A DNA stretch of 64,000 bases from Lichenostomus cassidix (Eukaryota; Chordata; Aves; Passeriformes; Meliphagidae), in NCBI GenBank assembly GCA_008360975.2, contig CM039179.1, positions 57,698,666 to 57,762,665 of the forward strand, read 5' to 3'. Position numbers and translations under genes: made by a program. Under the pieces are notes generated by a model that saw nothing but the letters and a program-made list of their open reading frames with translations, did not search any database and was not told the DNA's origin. Position 1 is the stretch's first letter; the number at the start of each line of letters is the position of its first letter. This document shows positions 37,801-50,806 of the stretch, piece by piece.

Positions 37801-40060
37801 TCCTAACTCACTTTCCTACTATTTCTTTACATTTAGGTGGAGCTTGAGTGACTTTAGTCATACATACTTTTGTTACTGATTGGTGTAAAATTCTCTTGCT
37901 TTTCTCTTAAATATATAGTCAATAAAATATAAAGCTCTTGCTCAGGGAGGAGTGGTCATACTTGGAGGCTGATAACTTTGGGTTGGATGTGTGTGTTAGT
38001 ATTATAATCAAATTATAGTGAACCAAATTCATCAGCACTTGTTTGGCAGCAAGACATTTTCTCCTATCTCCCTTTGCTGGCAGCTGCTGTGAGGTTTATC
38101 AGCTACAGGGTACCATTGAGTTCCCATCCCTGCAAAGATTTCAAAATAGCCTGGCCACAGTATGTTCACTCTGCTCTACCCTCCATATATCCCCATTTAA
38201 CATGAACTTAAGGTTGCAGGCTATGTGTGGAGAATCATCGTGAAATAGATTCTGTGCATGCCAACTGTGCTCCATCCAGGAAGCAGCAACTATATTTCAC
38301 TCTATAATTTCTGTACCGTTATAACCTGTGTTATAATGTGAATATAACTTCCCAATTTTCTCTAATTTTACCACCAGTTATCTTCCCACACCGTTGCAGT
38401 CTTGCAGCAAAAGATGTACCAAGCACACTGAAAGATACCTCATTCCCTGGCATCTGGCTGAAGACATCTGATAAATTCATGTTGGGATCAAGCATTCACA
38501 AGCAACCATGGAGAAGAAAATACTCAAATGAAATCTTGAAGGAACAAGAATCGTTGAAAAGTTGGCAGGACAAATATTCCTCTAGTGAACAAGGAATTAG
38601 AAGGACACTGTCCAGAGTTAGAATCCTTAAGCCAAATATCTTTTCAAGTAAAGAGACTGTACATAATTTTTACAAAAAGCACTCCAACAGATTTCCAGGC
38701 AAAGGAAATCTTTTTTGAAGAAGGAAAGCTTTTTCAAAATTTTGCCAAGAGCAGTTTCCTTTAGCTGTTAGTTGGTTAGCCAAGAGAAGAGACAAATACT
38801 AAGATTCCTCTTCTAAGAACTTAAGATCCAATGGAAATTTCATCACCTCCCTTTTCCTCCCCGCAGTCACTCCTTCTCCGCTGGATACAGTTCAGTGATC
38901 AAAGAAAGCCTCACAAAAAGTGACCTTATCCTCCACAGGCACTGCTGAGTGCAAGGCCCTTGCTAGCACTTGCCCACGCAACACAACAGGCAGTAAAGTA
39001 ACTGCCAGTCACAAAGTCAGAACATAAATCTTGTTTAAAGACTATGGGAAAAGCACGGCTTTGGGCAGCTCAGGAGCTAAATGCTGGGGTGTTGGCTGAA
39101 ATCACAGTATCTCCTCCCACATGAAAGGACAAGAACAGCCTGCACTATACTCCCACTGAACACTAGCTCCAGAGACGATGCCAGAAGAAAACCAATTATC
39201 AGAGACACACGCTGGTTAAAGGCAGTGAACTGCAAGGCATAAGACTGCAGATGAGGTTGTGAGGGAAATGCAATCATCAGTTAGGTATTTATAAAACCTG
39301 GCTCAGTGATTTTGCTCAATATATGCCTGATCATTGAGTAGCATAGCTAAAAAATCTGTCACAACCAAAGGGTGCAGTGCTGCAGCGCAATGTATGTGAA
39401 ACCATTGCCTGCAATAGCATTGCTTAATGTTAACAATAAGAGTCATGGCTGTAGTGCTGTAAATCAAATGCTCCTGAAGCTTTGCAATATATCAAGTTCA
39501 AGCAGCATAACAAAATAAAATAAAAAAACCCCAACATATCTTCAGCTTAGACAAAGGCATTCTTTGTTTTCAAATAATGTCATGGTTTAGCTATTTGGTG
39601 TGTGGGTTAATGAAGAAAGGGGTAAGTGTATACCACATCCAGTAGGTGAGAACATTATCAGTTATCAGTCTTGATCACAGAAGAGTTTCAGCACACTCCC
39701 AGCACTGTAGTGATAAAGTGGTGGATGCAGAGTTTTAGCAGATGAATGACAGTATTTGCCACAGATACGTCATAACAATTACTTAGGCTTCAGGGGCAGA
39801 AAAGTCAAACAGCAAATATCAAGCATAACACCATGAGATACATAGTAATTCAGGATTAAAGTCCAGGCAATGGATTAACTGAGCTCTTACTTCTTTACAG
39901 CACTTCTTAATAATCTCCAATTGCCAAAAGTGTGACCCATTTCAAATACCAGGGGGAAAAATATGGTCCTGTTCCCCTTCCCTATCTGCTTCTTTTCCTA
40001 AGTCTACATCCAGTCTTGTGCTGTCAGCTAGTTTATGGCTGAGTTCTTACACAGAGTCTT
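37801..40060. other. Gene-free stretch with one non-repeat open frame
   Basis: Unique-looking sequence that contains the 126-codon frame listed at 38338. No transposon is recognised. Confidence 0.45.
38338..38718 (+). other. 126-codon open frame of unknown meaning
   Basis: Longest frame in the window that is not explained by a simple repeat or transposon. The product would be basic, rich in Ser and Lys, with no signal peptide, membrane segment or motif I recognise. A pyrimidine-rich stretch ending in CAG (near 38352-38377) resembles a splice acceptor, but no matching donor or neighbouring exon is evident. In 64 kb of about 38% GC DNA, one or two frames of this length are expected by chance, so I do not call it a gene. 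Confidence 0.15.
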
Positions 40061-40065
40061 CATGA
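40061..40065. repeat. Probable left target-site duplication CATGA
   Basis: catga here matches catga at 41072-41076. The fit depends on accepting an eroded LTR terminus (TTTTACCC), so it is probable rather than certain. Confidence 0.55.
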
Positions 40066-41071
40066 TTTTACCCTGGCCAAATGCCAGGCACCTACGACAG
40101 AGAAAAGCAAAAAAAAAAAGCTAACATACACACACAGGCCTCACGAGTTGAGATAAGGTACTGTGGGAGCATGCACTAAAGGCAAAAAAACAGGATGAAA
40201 ACTTAAAGTTGCAAAGGGATTTATTGCTAACATAACCCTAAACAGAGGGAGAGGAGGCAAATGAGAAGTAAAAATAAGCTCTTTAGACACCGTTTCTCTG
40301 CTCTCTCCCTTCCCTCTTAAGACACCATTTCTCCTCTCACCCCTCTCCCTCCTTCCAACCAACAGCTCAGGTAGGGGCAGGGTATGGGGGTTTGGGTCAG
40401 TCCATCACCGAAATTCCTTTTGCTGCTCAGGAAGAGGGATTGTCTCCCACAAGAGACAATCTTCTGCAAACTTCTTTGGCATGGGTCCAATCTCACGAGC
40501 AGCAGCCCACCCGAATCTGCTCTCACTCATGAGCCTTTGTTCACAGGATGCTGTTCCATTTCAGGAGCAAGGCCTTTCCCTCCACTGGATCACAGCTTCC
40601 TCCAGGCATCTACCTGCTCCTCCGGTGTAGGCACCTCCCCATGGGCTGTGCACCCCCTTGGACCCCATGGGCTGCAGGGGGACAACCTGCTCCCCCCATA
40701 GTCTTTACCACTGCCGGCATAGAATTTTCAGCTCCGGCACCTTGAGCACCTCCTCCCCCACCTTCTTCACTGACCTTGGTGTCTCCATATTGTTTCCCCT
40801 CACATATTCTCATGTCCTCCTCCTCCTCTGGCTAAAAGGAAGTGCTCACATTGTTTTTATTTCTTCTTAAATATGTTATCACAGAGGCATAATCAACATC
40901 TCTAATTGGCTTAGACTTGGCCAGCAGCATGTCCATCATCTTCAGAGCCATCAGAGATTGGCTTTGCTGGACATGGTGAGAAACTTCCAGAACCTTCGCA
41001 CAGGACACAGAGGAGCCACCTTTGTACCCCTCCCCACTCACTTGCAAAAACTGGGCTAATCAAAACCAACA
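40066..41071 (-). mobile_element. ERVL-type LTR, family A copy 3
   Basis: The most complete copy of the family. The minus-strand start is TGTTGGTTTTGATTAGCCC (plus ...aaccaaca, ending 41071). The AATAAA signal is at plus tttatt, 40220-40225. The minus-strand end reaches the block CCTGGCATTTGGCC (40070-40090), matching the remembered family end 'ggcacctggcatccagccaggg'. The middle (40430-40760) has repeated CTGC/CCATGGG-type units and a 9 bp hairpin GATTGTCTC...GAGACAATC (40438-40461). Probable CATGA flanks give a length of 1006 bp. The several small frames of 65-105 codons on both strands here are incidental. Confidence 0.75.
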
Positions 41072-41076
41072 CATGA
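41072..41076. repeat. Probable right target-site duplication CATGA
   Basis: Partner of 40061-40065. Confidence 0.55.
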
Positions 41077-41208
41077 ACACGGGGCTGTGTCTTCTCCCAA
41101 CCCTTCAACTACTCCTTCAGACCTATTACAACAGCTTTTGAAGGGCTTAAATTTCCTCTAGATGCTAAAAATACCTTGCTGATGTTCTGGGCTAAGCAAA
41201 ACCAACAC
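41077..41208 (-). mobile_element. Fragment of a second, related LTR end
   Basis: The 22 bp ctgggctaagcaaaaccaac plus 'ac' at 41187-41208 repeats the end of the LTR above (41051-41072) with one mismatch, 136 bp further on and in the same orientation. The intervening sequence differs from the first copy. It looks like the 5' end of an older related LTR into which, or next to which, the 40066-41071 element inserted. Confidence 0.5.
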
Positions 41209-43365
41209 AATAGTCCACGTAACCCATTTGGGGAACCAACCAAAAAACAAACCACCACCACCATCACCCTCCCCTACACTTAGCATATTTTGTGATGAAT
41301 TGATGAGAGGAAGTTTTCATAATTATAAAGCTGAATGCGGGAGGATTCCATCATTTCAGGAAGTACAAAGCGTATCAACAGAGCATAACAAAAGCACGCT
41401 AATCCAGCCATCATAATGGGTAGCACCAATAAAATTGAACACCTCAAGAACTATCACATGGTAGCAAAGTGGATAGATATCCTTCAAGATTTCCACTTGC
41501 AGACTGTGATTTCAACTTTTTAAAAAAATTCTTGAGAGAGAACTTTGATGCTACTTTTTTCCACTCTGTGGAGGAAATATCACAACTGTGCTACCACATG
41601 CTCTAGCCACATCTTCTGGCAGCTGTGTTGGCAAATTCTTAAAGACATGGAAAATAACATCTTTCTCCAAATAACATGCTGTGTGTAGTAATAGTCATGG
41701 CAGCACATGAAATATGAAGCACAGAAAAGAAGCCATCCGCATTGGTGTTCAGTGTCAAAACCCTAGAGTTATGCTGTGTGTCTCACAGCACAAACAAAAT
41801 ATATGTCCTGTCCCCAAGATTTTATAATCCAAATTATAAATGAGTTACTGGACTAAAAGATTAAAATAAAAGAGTAAAGCATATGGAATATCTGTATCTC
41901 TTTGGCAATTGTTACATATGCGTATAAATATTTGTGTAAAAAAATAATTTTACTTATTAGCCTCCCCTCCACCTCCCTCACTTGTTCTGTGTTTTTACTT
42001 ATCTCCTGTAAACCTTGGCATTCTGCAGAAATGAGTTTTCAGAATTTATTTATATATGCCATTTAGGTTTTATCTGTTGATACATAAATATATAGAAGTT
42101 ATGTTCATATGCTTTTTATGAGCTTACATATAAAACAAGGTTAAAATGGGGAATGACCTTAGTTTAGAGCCAATTATTAGACACGAAAATATATTCAAAA
42201 AGTAGAGGCATACAGGTATTTCAGTATCTGATTTATTTAGAGAGATGAATATTAACATGTATGATTAGTCTTAAAATTATGAATAGACAGACCAGGGGAA
42301 GAAAACAGCTAAAGGTAAAGCTAAGTAGAATAAGCCTTTAGATTGTAAAGGAAAGAGTGATAGAACTAGGGAGGAAAAAAAATGGGTTTTGGGAAAAATG
42401 GGACATGTTTGGAGAATGAAGTGTTATATTCACTAGAATTATATAATGATCTGTGCCTAAAGCGTGTCTCTATCAATATTTTCAATTAATACACTTTATT
42501 TGTTGTAATAAAGAGAACATCTTTCGTCTATTTATTCTGGATTTTTTTTTTAAATCCAAGAACTGAAATTAAAGGTCTTTCATCAACATTATATGGTATT
42601 TTGCTATAATTAAAACTGTAAAGAATAATTATATGACAGCTTTGGATATTAACAAAAATAGAGTAAGATGTTAATAGATAATATGCAGAAATAGACTATG
42701 TGCCTAGTCATTACCAGTCAGGAGGAAAAGAATCTTAATATCAACTGGTCATTTAGAAATGCTATTGAAAACATTTTTTTTTACCATTTTGAGCAAGCAA
42801 CTGAAAAAAGAAAAGGAGCAAAAGGGACTTAATTTGCCTGTTTCCAACAGTGAAGACATGCTGCAGTATAAAAGTACCTCTTGTTACGAGCTGCATGGAA
42901 ATGCTGTGTCATCTTAGATTCAGTCATCCTTGATTATACTAGTTAGGTGCTGAAAACTCATTGGATTTCAATAGCAACTAACAAAATCAAATAACATCAC
43001 CTGCTCCTTCAGCTCTAGCAATTTCAGTGTGCTCTCAACTGAGCCTAGAACTTCAGTTTAATCACCTTTGCTATTTGTAGGGATCAGAAAAAAAGTATAT
43101 ATTTTGAAGTATGGGCCACTTAAATGTAAGGATTGTACACTTCACTCATCCTTTCAGTCTGAAGGGGAAAAAAACGTTTGGGTAAATAAAAGGCCAATTG
43201 AGAGGTCCTGTATTTTATGTTACATAAACAAAACTGACTTCTTAACTAGAAAGGAGCAAAAGAAAAGTCTTTCTAAATTCTGAAGTAGGAACCTGCCTAC
43301 TGTTGCTAAGATTTTAATTGCTGATGACTGGTGCTTTCTACTGATGCCATTACCTGATTAATGGT
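41209..43365. other. No recognised feature
   Basis: Begins with a short ACC/AAC-rich stretch (41230-41275) and then AT-rich unique sequence with an AT-rich block near 42030-42100. Confidence 0.5.
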
Positions 43366-43475
43366 TATTATTATTATTTGTTACTTGCAAAGTGCCTGAG
43401 GTGCTGAAGGTACTTCAAAGACAAAATAAATGATGCGGTCCCTTCCCCAAGGAGCATACAGTCTTACAATATGAA
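43366..43475 (+). repeat. Possible ancient amniote interspersed repeat
   Basis: A TTATTATTATTTG run is followed by aaagtgcctgaggtgctgaagg and cggtcccttccccaaggagc...cagtcttacaat. The order (ATT run, 'gcctgaggtgct', 'gtccct.ccccaaggagcttacagtct') is reminiscent of old, widely conserved amniote repeats that I know only approximately. Not assignable to a named family without a search. Confidence 0.3.
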
Positions 43476-44363
43476 AGATGACACAATAAGTGAGAGCAAT
43501 AAAGAGCAGCGGCAATAGAGTGAGAATAATTACATGGTTACTTAGGTTCATTTTATACAAAACTTGATGGTACTGCTGCTTGCTTGATTTGTTTCTACTT
43601 TTTTTGAGTGGAAAGGAGTATGTGGGTATAAGAACACAGGGGAAATAGAATAGAGATACAAGGTCTTTTAACAATCTATGGGTGTGTGCATGAACACATG
43701 TATGTCTGTGGGTGTAGAGGATGAGGGGCACAGTAAAGCAAATGTGGATTAGATTGTAGCAGCTACAAAGAGAGAGAAAACAGGTGAGATGGATGGCGAA
43801 AATGAAGACTGAAATTAAAAAAGGTAAAGAAATAAAAAAATGGAGTCGTTTGTCTTCTCAGAGTATCTTCAATGAGTAATCATATTGCATGGCCAAATTA
43901 ATAGAACAGAAAGTCAGGATGGAGTCCTACCACTATTCTGGAAAAGAGGCTTCCAGATAAGATGAAAGGTAGGCATAAAATCCATTCGTGGATTTAAGGT
44001 TGGTTTAAGATACAAGTAACCGTTCCTCTAAAGAACAACAGCAAAGGAGCACCAGAACTCATAATCTTCTGCTTACAGTTCTTTCCTTTTTTTATGAAAC
44101 TTCAGCATGCTGTTAGTTATTGTAGGACAGGTGGCTTATCCAGCTGGACCCTGTATCTACTCCATTATACTTACTGATTTGCAAGTGAATTTCTTCCTTG
44201 AATTTTTTCAGTCAGTTTTGGCTTCTTGCCTCCTGTAACAGTAAATTTCATATACCTGTGTGGCAAAGAAAATTTTGCTTGTTTTTAAAGCTTGCTGATG
44301 TAGTTAGCAATGAGTCCATCACAGTGTTTAACTCAGGCTCAGCTCTGATGCTCCAGCTAGGTA
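43476..44363. other. No recognised feature
   Basis: Unique-looking sequence. The minus frame 43381-43731 (116 codons) has no recognisable motif and overlaps the possible ancient repeat. Confidence 0.5.
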
Positions 44364-44485
44364 TCATAGAATCACACAATCGTAAAGTCTGGAAAAGAGC
44401 CCTTAATGTCACTGTGTCCAAGCATTAACCAGCACCAACATGTTCACCATTAAATCACATCCACGTGCCTTTTAAATACTTCCAT
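44364..44485 (-). mobile_element. Short CR1 LINE 3' tail (minus strand)
   Basis: Starts with tcatagaatcacacaatcg and continues taaagtctggaaaagagccctt...tgtccaagcattaacc, ccaacatgttcacca and ccttttaaatacttcca, all in the order of the CR1 3' end. Ends abruptly at about 44485, giving a copy of only about 120 bp. Confidence 0.88.
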
Positions 44486-47400
44486 CTAATGCCATTTGAA
44501 ATGCCTCAGCTTATTACACGTAGCTGCAGCTCCACATGTTGTGTCAGATGTCCTAGGGTTTCTTAAATTGCACCAGTCTCTTATGTGTGGGTTAGGAGTG
44601 GCACTCCTAAAGGTTTTGGCCTTAAAAGCTCTCTCAAATCCATTCACTGTCCTGATTAAATCTCTAAAGATCTCCACAGCAACTTGGACGACTAGTTTAT
44701 GTACAGAAATTTACATGTAAGCGCCTAAGTATAGGTGTTCTGAACATGAAGGCTATCTTGCAAGGTTCTTTTACTTTAAATTTAGGTCTTCAAAGTATAG
44801 CACAAGATCCCACTTTATGTACCTGACTTTTAAAAGGCAAATTTCAGTAGAAGAAATTTTAACCTGCTATACAAGTTCTCAATATTACTAGTTTATGTAT
44901 ATAATTTATGTTTATAATTAAATTAAGGTAGGAAATAAAAAGCTATTAAAACAGAACATGAAAATCCTACTTATTAGCAAGTCTGTTCAATATTTACTAA
45001 TTAGTATTTTAACTTGGGGTAAAAAATAATTAAACAATTCATGTGAAATTAATTTTTCATTATAAAAGATAGTAATCATGTTTTTTTAATTAGGGATGGG
45101 ACTGAATCATAAAGCTTCACTTCCACTTTTCTTTCAGAAAGTGAATGCTCCCAAAATTTGATAACATTTTAGGTTTTATCTAATTTGTAGCCAATTTTGT
45201 ATCATTTTCTCTACTGCAGCCCATTCTTTTTGAGGCATTAGTGTTTGCGAAAGTATTTTTTTCACATTGTCTGTGCAGGCACTGATTTCTACTTGCTGAA
45301 ATATCTCATGGAACGATAATTTCCTTTATACAATATCTGGTACTTTAACAGGATTGGATTTCTTGGACTGTCAAGACAAGTGTGTATATACTGTAATCCA
45401 TTTCATAAACTGAAAAAGTTCCATGTCAAATTTTTTCCTGATCTAACTATTCTTCTGGTCATATAAAACCTTTTTAGAGTATTTCAGAAAAAAATCTCAT
45501 CTGCTTATTTAATAAGTTCAGTATATTCCTATGTTTCTACCACCTTATTCAACACATTCTAAGTTTTCATTTGCCATTTTCATTGTCAAATTGGACAGCA
45601 TGTTGTAGTCAACTAAGGCAGTCTCTTTACTGGAAGAAGACTGGAAATTTTATTTTTAATTTTTAAAAAAAAAAACCCTTATGTAGAAGTTTATTCTTCC
45701 TTCATAGAGTGAAGAACGTCTCAGAGTGCAATTTGTCTCATCCCAAGGCAGATGCCTAAAACTGGGTAGAGTACTCACTTCCTAAAAGTGCCTGTTTCTC
45801 TTTGCTGACTGCAAAAAGAGTTTGGGATGATCAATTCTGGTATAAATGTCTAAAATGTGCCATCCAAGAGTTTAACTAAACTTCATTCTGTACTAAAAGA
45901 TGGGTAGCTTGAGTCTTTTCTCCTCTTCTTCTTTTTCAATTGAAAATCTCATAATTTGTAAGTGAAATCCAATTTTCACATAATTTTGAGTTCATGCTCG
46001 TAAGTTCGTTCTGTCAGAAAAACCTTACTCCTCAAGGTTTTTCACATTATACTGTTGCACTTTAATTAGTCCTCTGTTTTCACAATGGTTTTTCAACTTA
46101 GAGCTGTCAAAGAGATGTAATTCAATAAAAGGTAAAAATAAAAATAATAAAACCCCTTACATATAAAAGCATTAAATAATAGCTGTCTGTCTTCCTCTTG
46201 TCAGCTATTCCAAAGTTAGCCACATTGAATTCTGATAGTTTCCTCTGTCATTACATGTGGAGAAAAACATCTCCAACAGTTCTTTAAATAATCAATTATC
46301 CTAGTACAAATCTTCATTTTCTTCACATAGGCTGATAATTTCCATCTGGTACTGTTTCTATTAAAGTCCAGATACATGAATTCTAATACAATTCTCTTGT
46401 CTAGAAAATAATTTATCAAAAAGAATGAGCTATCTTATTCTATTGCTTTAACATTTTTCAACAAACTTTAGCAAATCCAAGCTGCATTCAATCCCATTTT
46501 TAGCTTCCATTTTTATTTCAAAGACTATAGAAACATAAAATTGGTAAGAACTCTAACAAGCTAAAGTGAAACTAGGCAATATAATGAGAGTTTTATAATC
46601 AGAGGTGTATATATATATATTTTCTTAAATTTTACAAATAGGTTATTCCCTCTGGAGGCTAACACTGCTCTTACTTGGTATTTTCAGCTAGAAATATAGT
46701 ATCATTACTTTTTGGTATCAAAGAACAAAGGAAATCATGTTTCAATCTTTCATATTTTTCTTCTTGCTGCTATTATTCTATCAGCTTTGATATTTTTTTA
46801 ACCTCTGTATTAACTTTGACCATGCATTAGCTCATGGATTTGTCTCTGTCATCTACAGAGGTTTTACACTACATGGTTTATCTTCTCCTTTTATGATTAT
46901 TCACCTGCTGGAAACTCAAACAATACCTTTATCTCTAATCCTTTTTAACTTTGCAGCTGTTTTCTTTATAGCCATCTATAATTTCACAACATCTAGATTT
47001 CAGAACATACACATTCTTATATGAGCATTATGGTCAACTCTCCCGGTTGCCCATTCGTTTCAAAATCAATTCAAATGTTTCCTCTTTTCAATTGCTTACA
47101 TGCAATTCCTAAAGTATACAAATTTAATGTCACATCCTCCCTCAGTTATTCTTCAGGATTTATTCACTTCTTTAATAGTACTGATTAATTCTAGCTTTAT
47201 TTTATTCAGTAAAATAACTTAGTCTTGGACTAAATCTATTGCATAGTCAGATGCTGTTCTGACTTTGATCAGCAAAGGGTAGCCACAACATTTTCCAGCA
47301 CCCAGGATTTTACTGACAAGTTACAGTTCGAAGTCCAGGTTCAGATCAGAGGAATCCACATCTCATTCCTTCTTAGCTGCCACTGTGATTGCTGCCAGAG

Positions 47401-50400
47401 ACTCCTTTGATGTGTTAGTTGTTAACTCTCATACTTTCAGCCTATTACTTTCAGTAAGATTTCAAATTATTTCCTGTAATCTCCATGCTCCTTATCCACC
47501 AATAAGGATTGCTTAGTTTTGCTTTCATTAGATTATAAAGGATAAAAAATAAATTATTTAGGCATTGTAGAGCCTGTCTGGGCTCTGTACTGGGGTTTCT
47601 ATAGCAGAAAATTTTTTAAATAATTTTATCTATGTCCCATTTGGCTGACTACTGCATTAACATGTTGTCATTGGGTGTCGTTCGTCTACCCTGCATTAGG
47701 AATCCACAACACATCTAAACACCACTGTAGATGAGGCACATGCATTTAGTCACAGTTCAACCGTCCAGTAGCAGATACCTGATTCTCTTATGTATCTTCC
47801 CTGTAGATTGTATGAACCTTTTCCTGAGGAGCACACACTTTGATTAGTATTCATATCGAGAAACCAGCTCATAACAAACATTCCTGGAAGAGGCTGTAGT
47901 ATGTTCTTCGAGCACCACCCAGGTAAGGCTAATGTCTGTGTTACCCCTTGACTACTCTCATAGTTTTGGATGGCCTGTTGTTACCTGGACTGTGAGGGGC
48001 ATGATCACATGCAGAGAGAGTTTGACAGAGATTTTACCTCTGACTGCGGAAAACATTCATCAGGGAAGGATTGCATGCAAAGGCCAGAATTGGGACAGAA
48101 TTACTTATCCTGTGCACAGAGCCTAGCCTCTCATCTCCAAATTTGATCTGCAAATTAAAACAATCACTCCAGATGGCCAACATTGTCATGGCATATGTCC
48201 ACAACTATGAGAAATGTGCTGTGATACATTTAGGAAATTCTGAAGGATGTGCTCATATGACCTACATCTCATGACATTCAAGTCCTTAGAAGAATGTGTG
48301 TGAACTCCAACTTCTAGTGACATGGTATGTGGGCAAGATCACAAACTAAAAGCAGTATATGCCAAGGATGTGGATGAATATAATGGAAATTCTCAGGACT
48401 AAGAATTATATGATAGTAATGAAGAAATACTCCCATACCATTAGACAATGACCTGACTTGGGGGATCATATGCATCTCCACAGGTACACCAAGAAGTGAG
48501 TACAGGATAGAGGATATTAAAAACCTGATACATTGCCTGTTCTGAGGCTCTCATTTCAGACCTCACTGAATAAAGCTTTGTAAGTTAGACACAAATATGA
48601 ATTTCATCTATGTGGCATCTTGTCTGTGTCCTCTTGAACATATTCCTGTAGTTTCTGGTATGATTCAATTGTAAACCCTGAGTGAGTATCAGCAGAAGTC
48701 TAGTAAATGTGGAGGCCAGAAAGAGGAATTGAAGATAATTACTTAGCTTCCTAAAAGCTCTGGATGAACACCTCAGGATGGATGATTTGTATTCTTTTTT
48801 TTACACTTGGTGGAAATAACCCTAAGTCCACTGAAGTAAATATAGCAACATTTTGAACAGTTTGAACTCTTCTGACACCAGATATGTAATATTTCATATT
48901 TATATCTAGTGTAGATTTAAAAGTTAGTATTTATTAAACATAATTGAATTTAGAAGCACAAAAATATTTAAAAATCACAAGAAACCTGATCAATAGGAGG
49001 AAACATAGTAAGTCTGGCCAATACATTTTTGGTTTGTATTTTTGACATGTAGAGCAATATTTTAATATGTATGGTTTTTGGCCAAGATTTGGAGTAATTT
49101 AGATGCCTCATCTCACTGCCATTCTCACAATTGTTTAAGTAAATTCCAAACATGTATTTTGTTAGTGGTTTAGAATTCTGTCCTTCACCACCAATTAAAA
49201 GTTAGTTGCCTCAAATCAAAATGCATTTTATGAGATTTGGCTACTGCAAAGTGCATCAACTTTTCTCTATCCCACTGAGGCTGGTTTTGTACAATCAGTG
49301 ACTTCAACACGATCAGTTAAAAACTCCCAACAACACTCTGTGGCATTTTAGTTAATTTCTCTATTAGGGAAATTTCATTTTTTCCAGTCCCTAATGATGG
49401 GTTGGCATTCAGTTTTGAAGTGACTACCTGTACCAGGAGAATTATTAATGAACATTTCATAAGAGTTGGTTGATATCATTTTGTTTGTGTTTAATTAGTC
49501 CAAAGTTAAATGATAAAATAAAGTTTGAAAGTTGAAGACAAGGCTATTTCTGAATTTGTAAAATATCTACATAATCTATAATTCTAATTAAAATGTTTTT
49601 CCTGTATGTGTGTTTTTATGTCTGACAGCTTAAGCCTGACAGAGCCTACAATGGTTTTGGCACCTAAATCCTTCTTTCCTCCTAGAAAATCTTCCTTGTT
49701 GATTCTCATGCTATGTATTGTTTACAAATTACCACCAAATAGCACTTTCATCTGCTGTTCAATACTTCTGCAACATAATGGCTGCATGTTAATAGCAGGC
49801 TGTGGTTGTCAATGGCAACAACACAGCTTCAACACTGAAAAGCGAGTACCATTTAGTGAGAGCAGACATAAGGATCCCAGTTTGCTGGTCTCCACTGTAA
49901 ATTTTCCTATGGCACGAGGTGAATAAACACAACCTATTCTGCTGGATGCCATAAGCAGCCAGATGTCAAACACATATGTAAAACTGTAATGTCTGGGGCT
50001 TTGCTCCTTAGACCCAAGTGGAGGACTGAGGAGGGGTCATCAGAACAGTCAGTCTCAGAATTAGCTGCCACAGCAGTGAGACAGGCACCTGAAATCCTTG
50101 AGGTAGTAAGAGAAAAAAGAGGGTCATTTGGTTAATATTCACAAACAAGCAAACAAATTTAAAAGCCTATTGTCAAATCACCATTTTTTTTCTGAAGCTC
50201 ATATAATTTCAATCATTTCTCCTTTACTAGGAAACCATAGCAACTTTGAGCTCTGGTTTTGTTCTGAAGTGCAAATGCACAATTGGATTTAAAGTGTTGG
50301 GATTCAATGTTGTTTAATGAAGAAGTAAAAAAAAAATATTTCAGTCTAGAGTCTATACAGTGATATAATTCATTTATTTATTTGGTTTTAGCTATGTTTG

Positions 50401-50462
50401 CAAGGAAATTAACTCCATTTGGGATTCACCCATAAAGGTCAAAGGAGCTGACTGATGTCATT
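44486..50462. other. Six-kilobase stretch without recognised features
   Basis: AT-rich sequence with short TA and A runs (for example 46607-46622). The part 47880-48560 is less AT-rich, with a consensus splice-donor-like caggtaag at 47920, but no exon pair can be proposed. Open frames are below 110 codons. Confidence 0.45.
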
Positions 50463-50760
50463 GCAACGCCACCCTCAATTATTTTTGAAAGGCCATAGCG
50501 AGGCTCCTAAGGACTAGGAAAAAGCAAATGTCACTCCTATTTTCATGAAGAGCAAGAAGGAGGATCTGGGGAGCTACAAGCCAGTGAGCCTCACCTAAGT
50601 CCTTGGGTAGGTGATAGAGAAAACAAACCTGGAAAACCTTTCTAGACACACAAAGGACATGACAGTGATTGGAAACAGTAAACATGGGCTTAACCAGGGG
50701 CAATCATGCCTGAGCAGCCTGATAACCTTCCATAATGAAATTACTAGCCTGGTGGATGAA
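50463..50760 (+). mobile_element. CR1 LINE ORF2 fragment (central RT part)
   Basis: Translation in broken frames gives KANVTPIF, KSKKEDLGSY, PVSLT, SRHTKD, the block around QSCLSSLI and NEITSLVDE. This is the CR1 order from the fingers of the reverse transcriptase to just before motif A. Several stops interrupt it. It is truncated at both ends and stops just before the next LTR. Confidence 0.9.
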
Positions 50761-50779
50761 TGCACTGCAAGGCAGTGCA
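50761..50779. repeat. Perfect 8 bp stem-loop
   Basis: TGCACTGC and GCAGTGCA pair around AAG, followed by loosely repeated TGCAATGCAATG. It lies in the gap between the CR1 fragment and the LTR. Confidence 0.75.
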
Positions 50780-50806
50780 ATGCAATGTAAAGCAACACAA
50801 TGCTGA

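Noticed and set aside
39574..39600. TGTCATGGTTTAGC as an LTR end
   Set aside because: Resembles the complement of one LTR terminus for 14 bp, but the following sequence does not match the family.
47915..47930. Splice-donor-like caggtaag
   Set aside because: One consensus donor is expected many times by chance in 64 kb, and no acceptor with an open exon was found.
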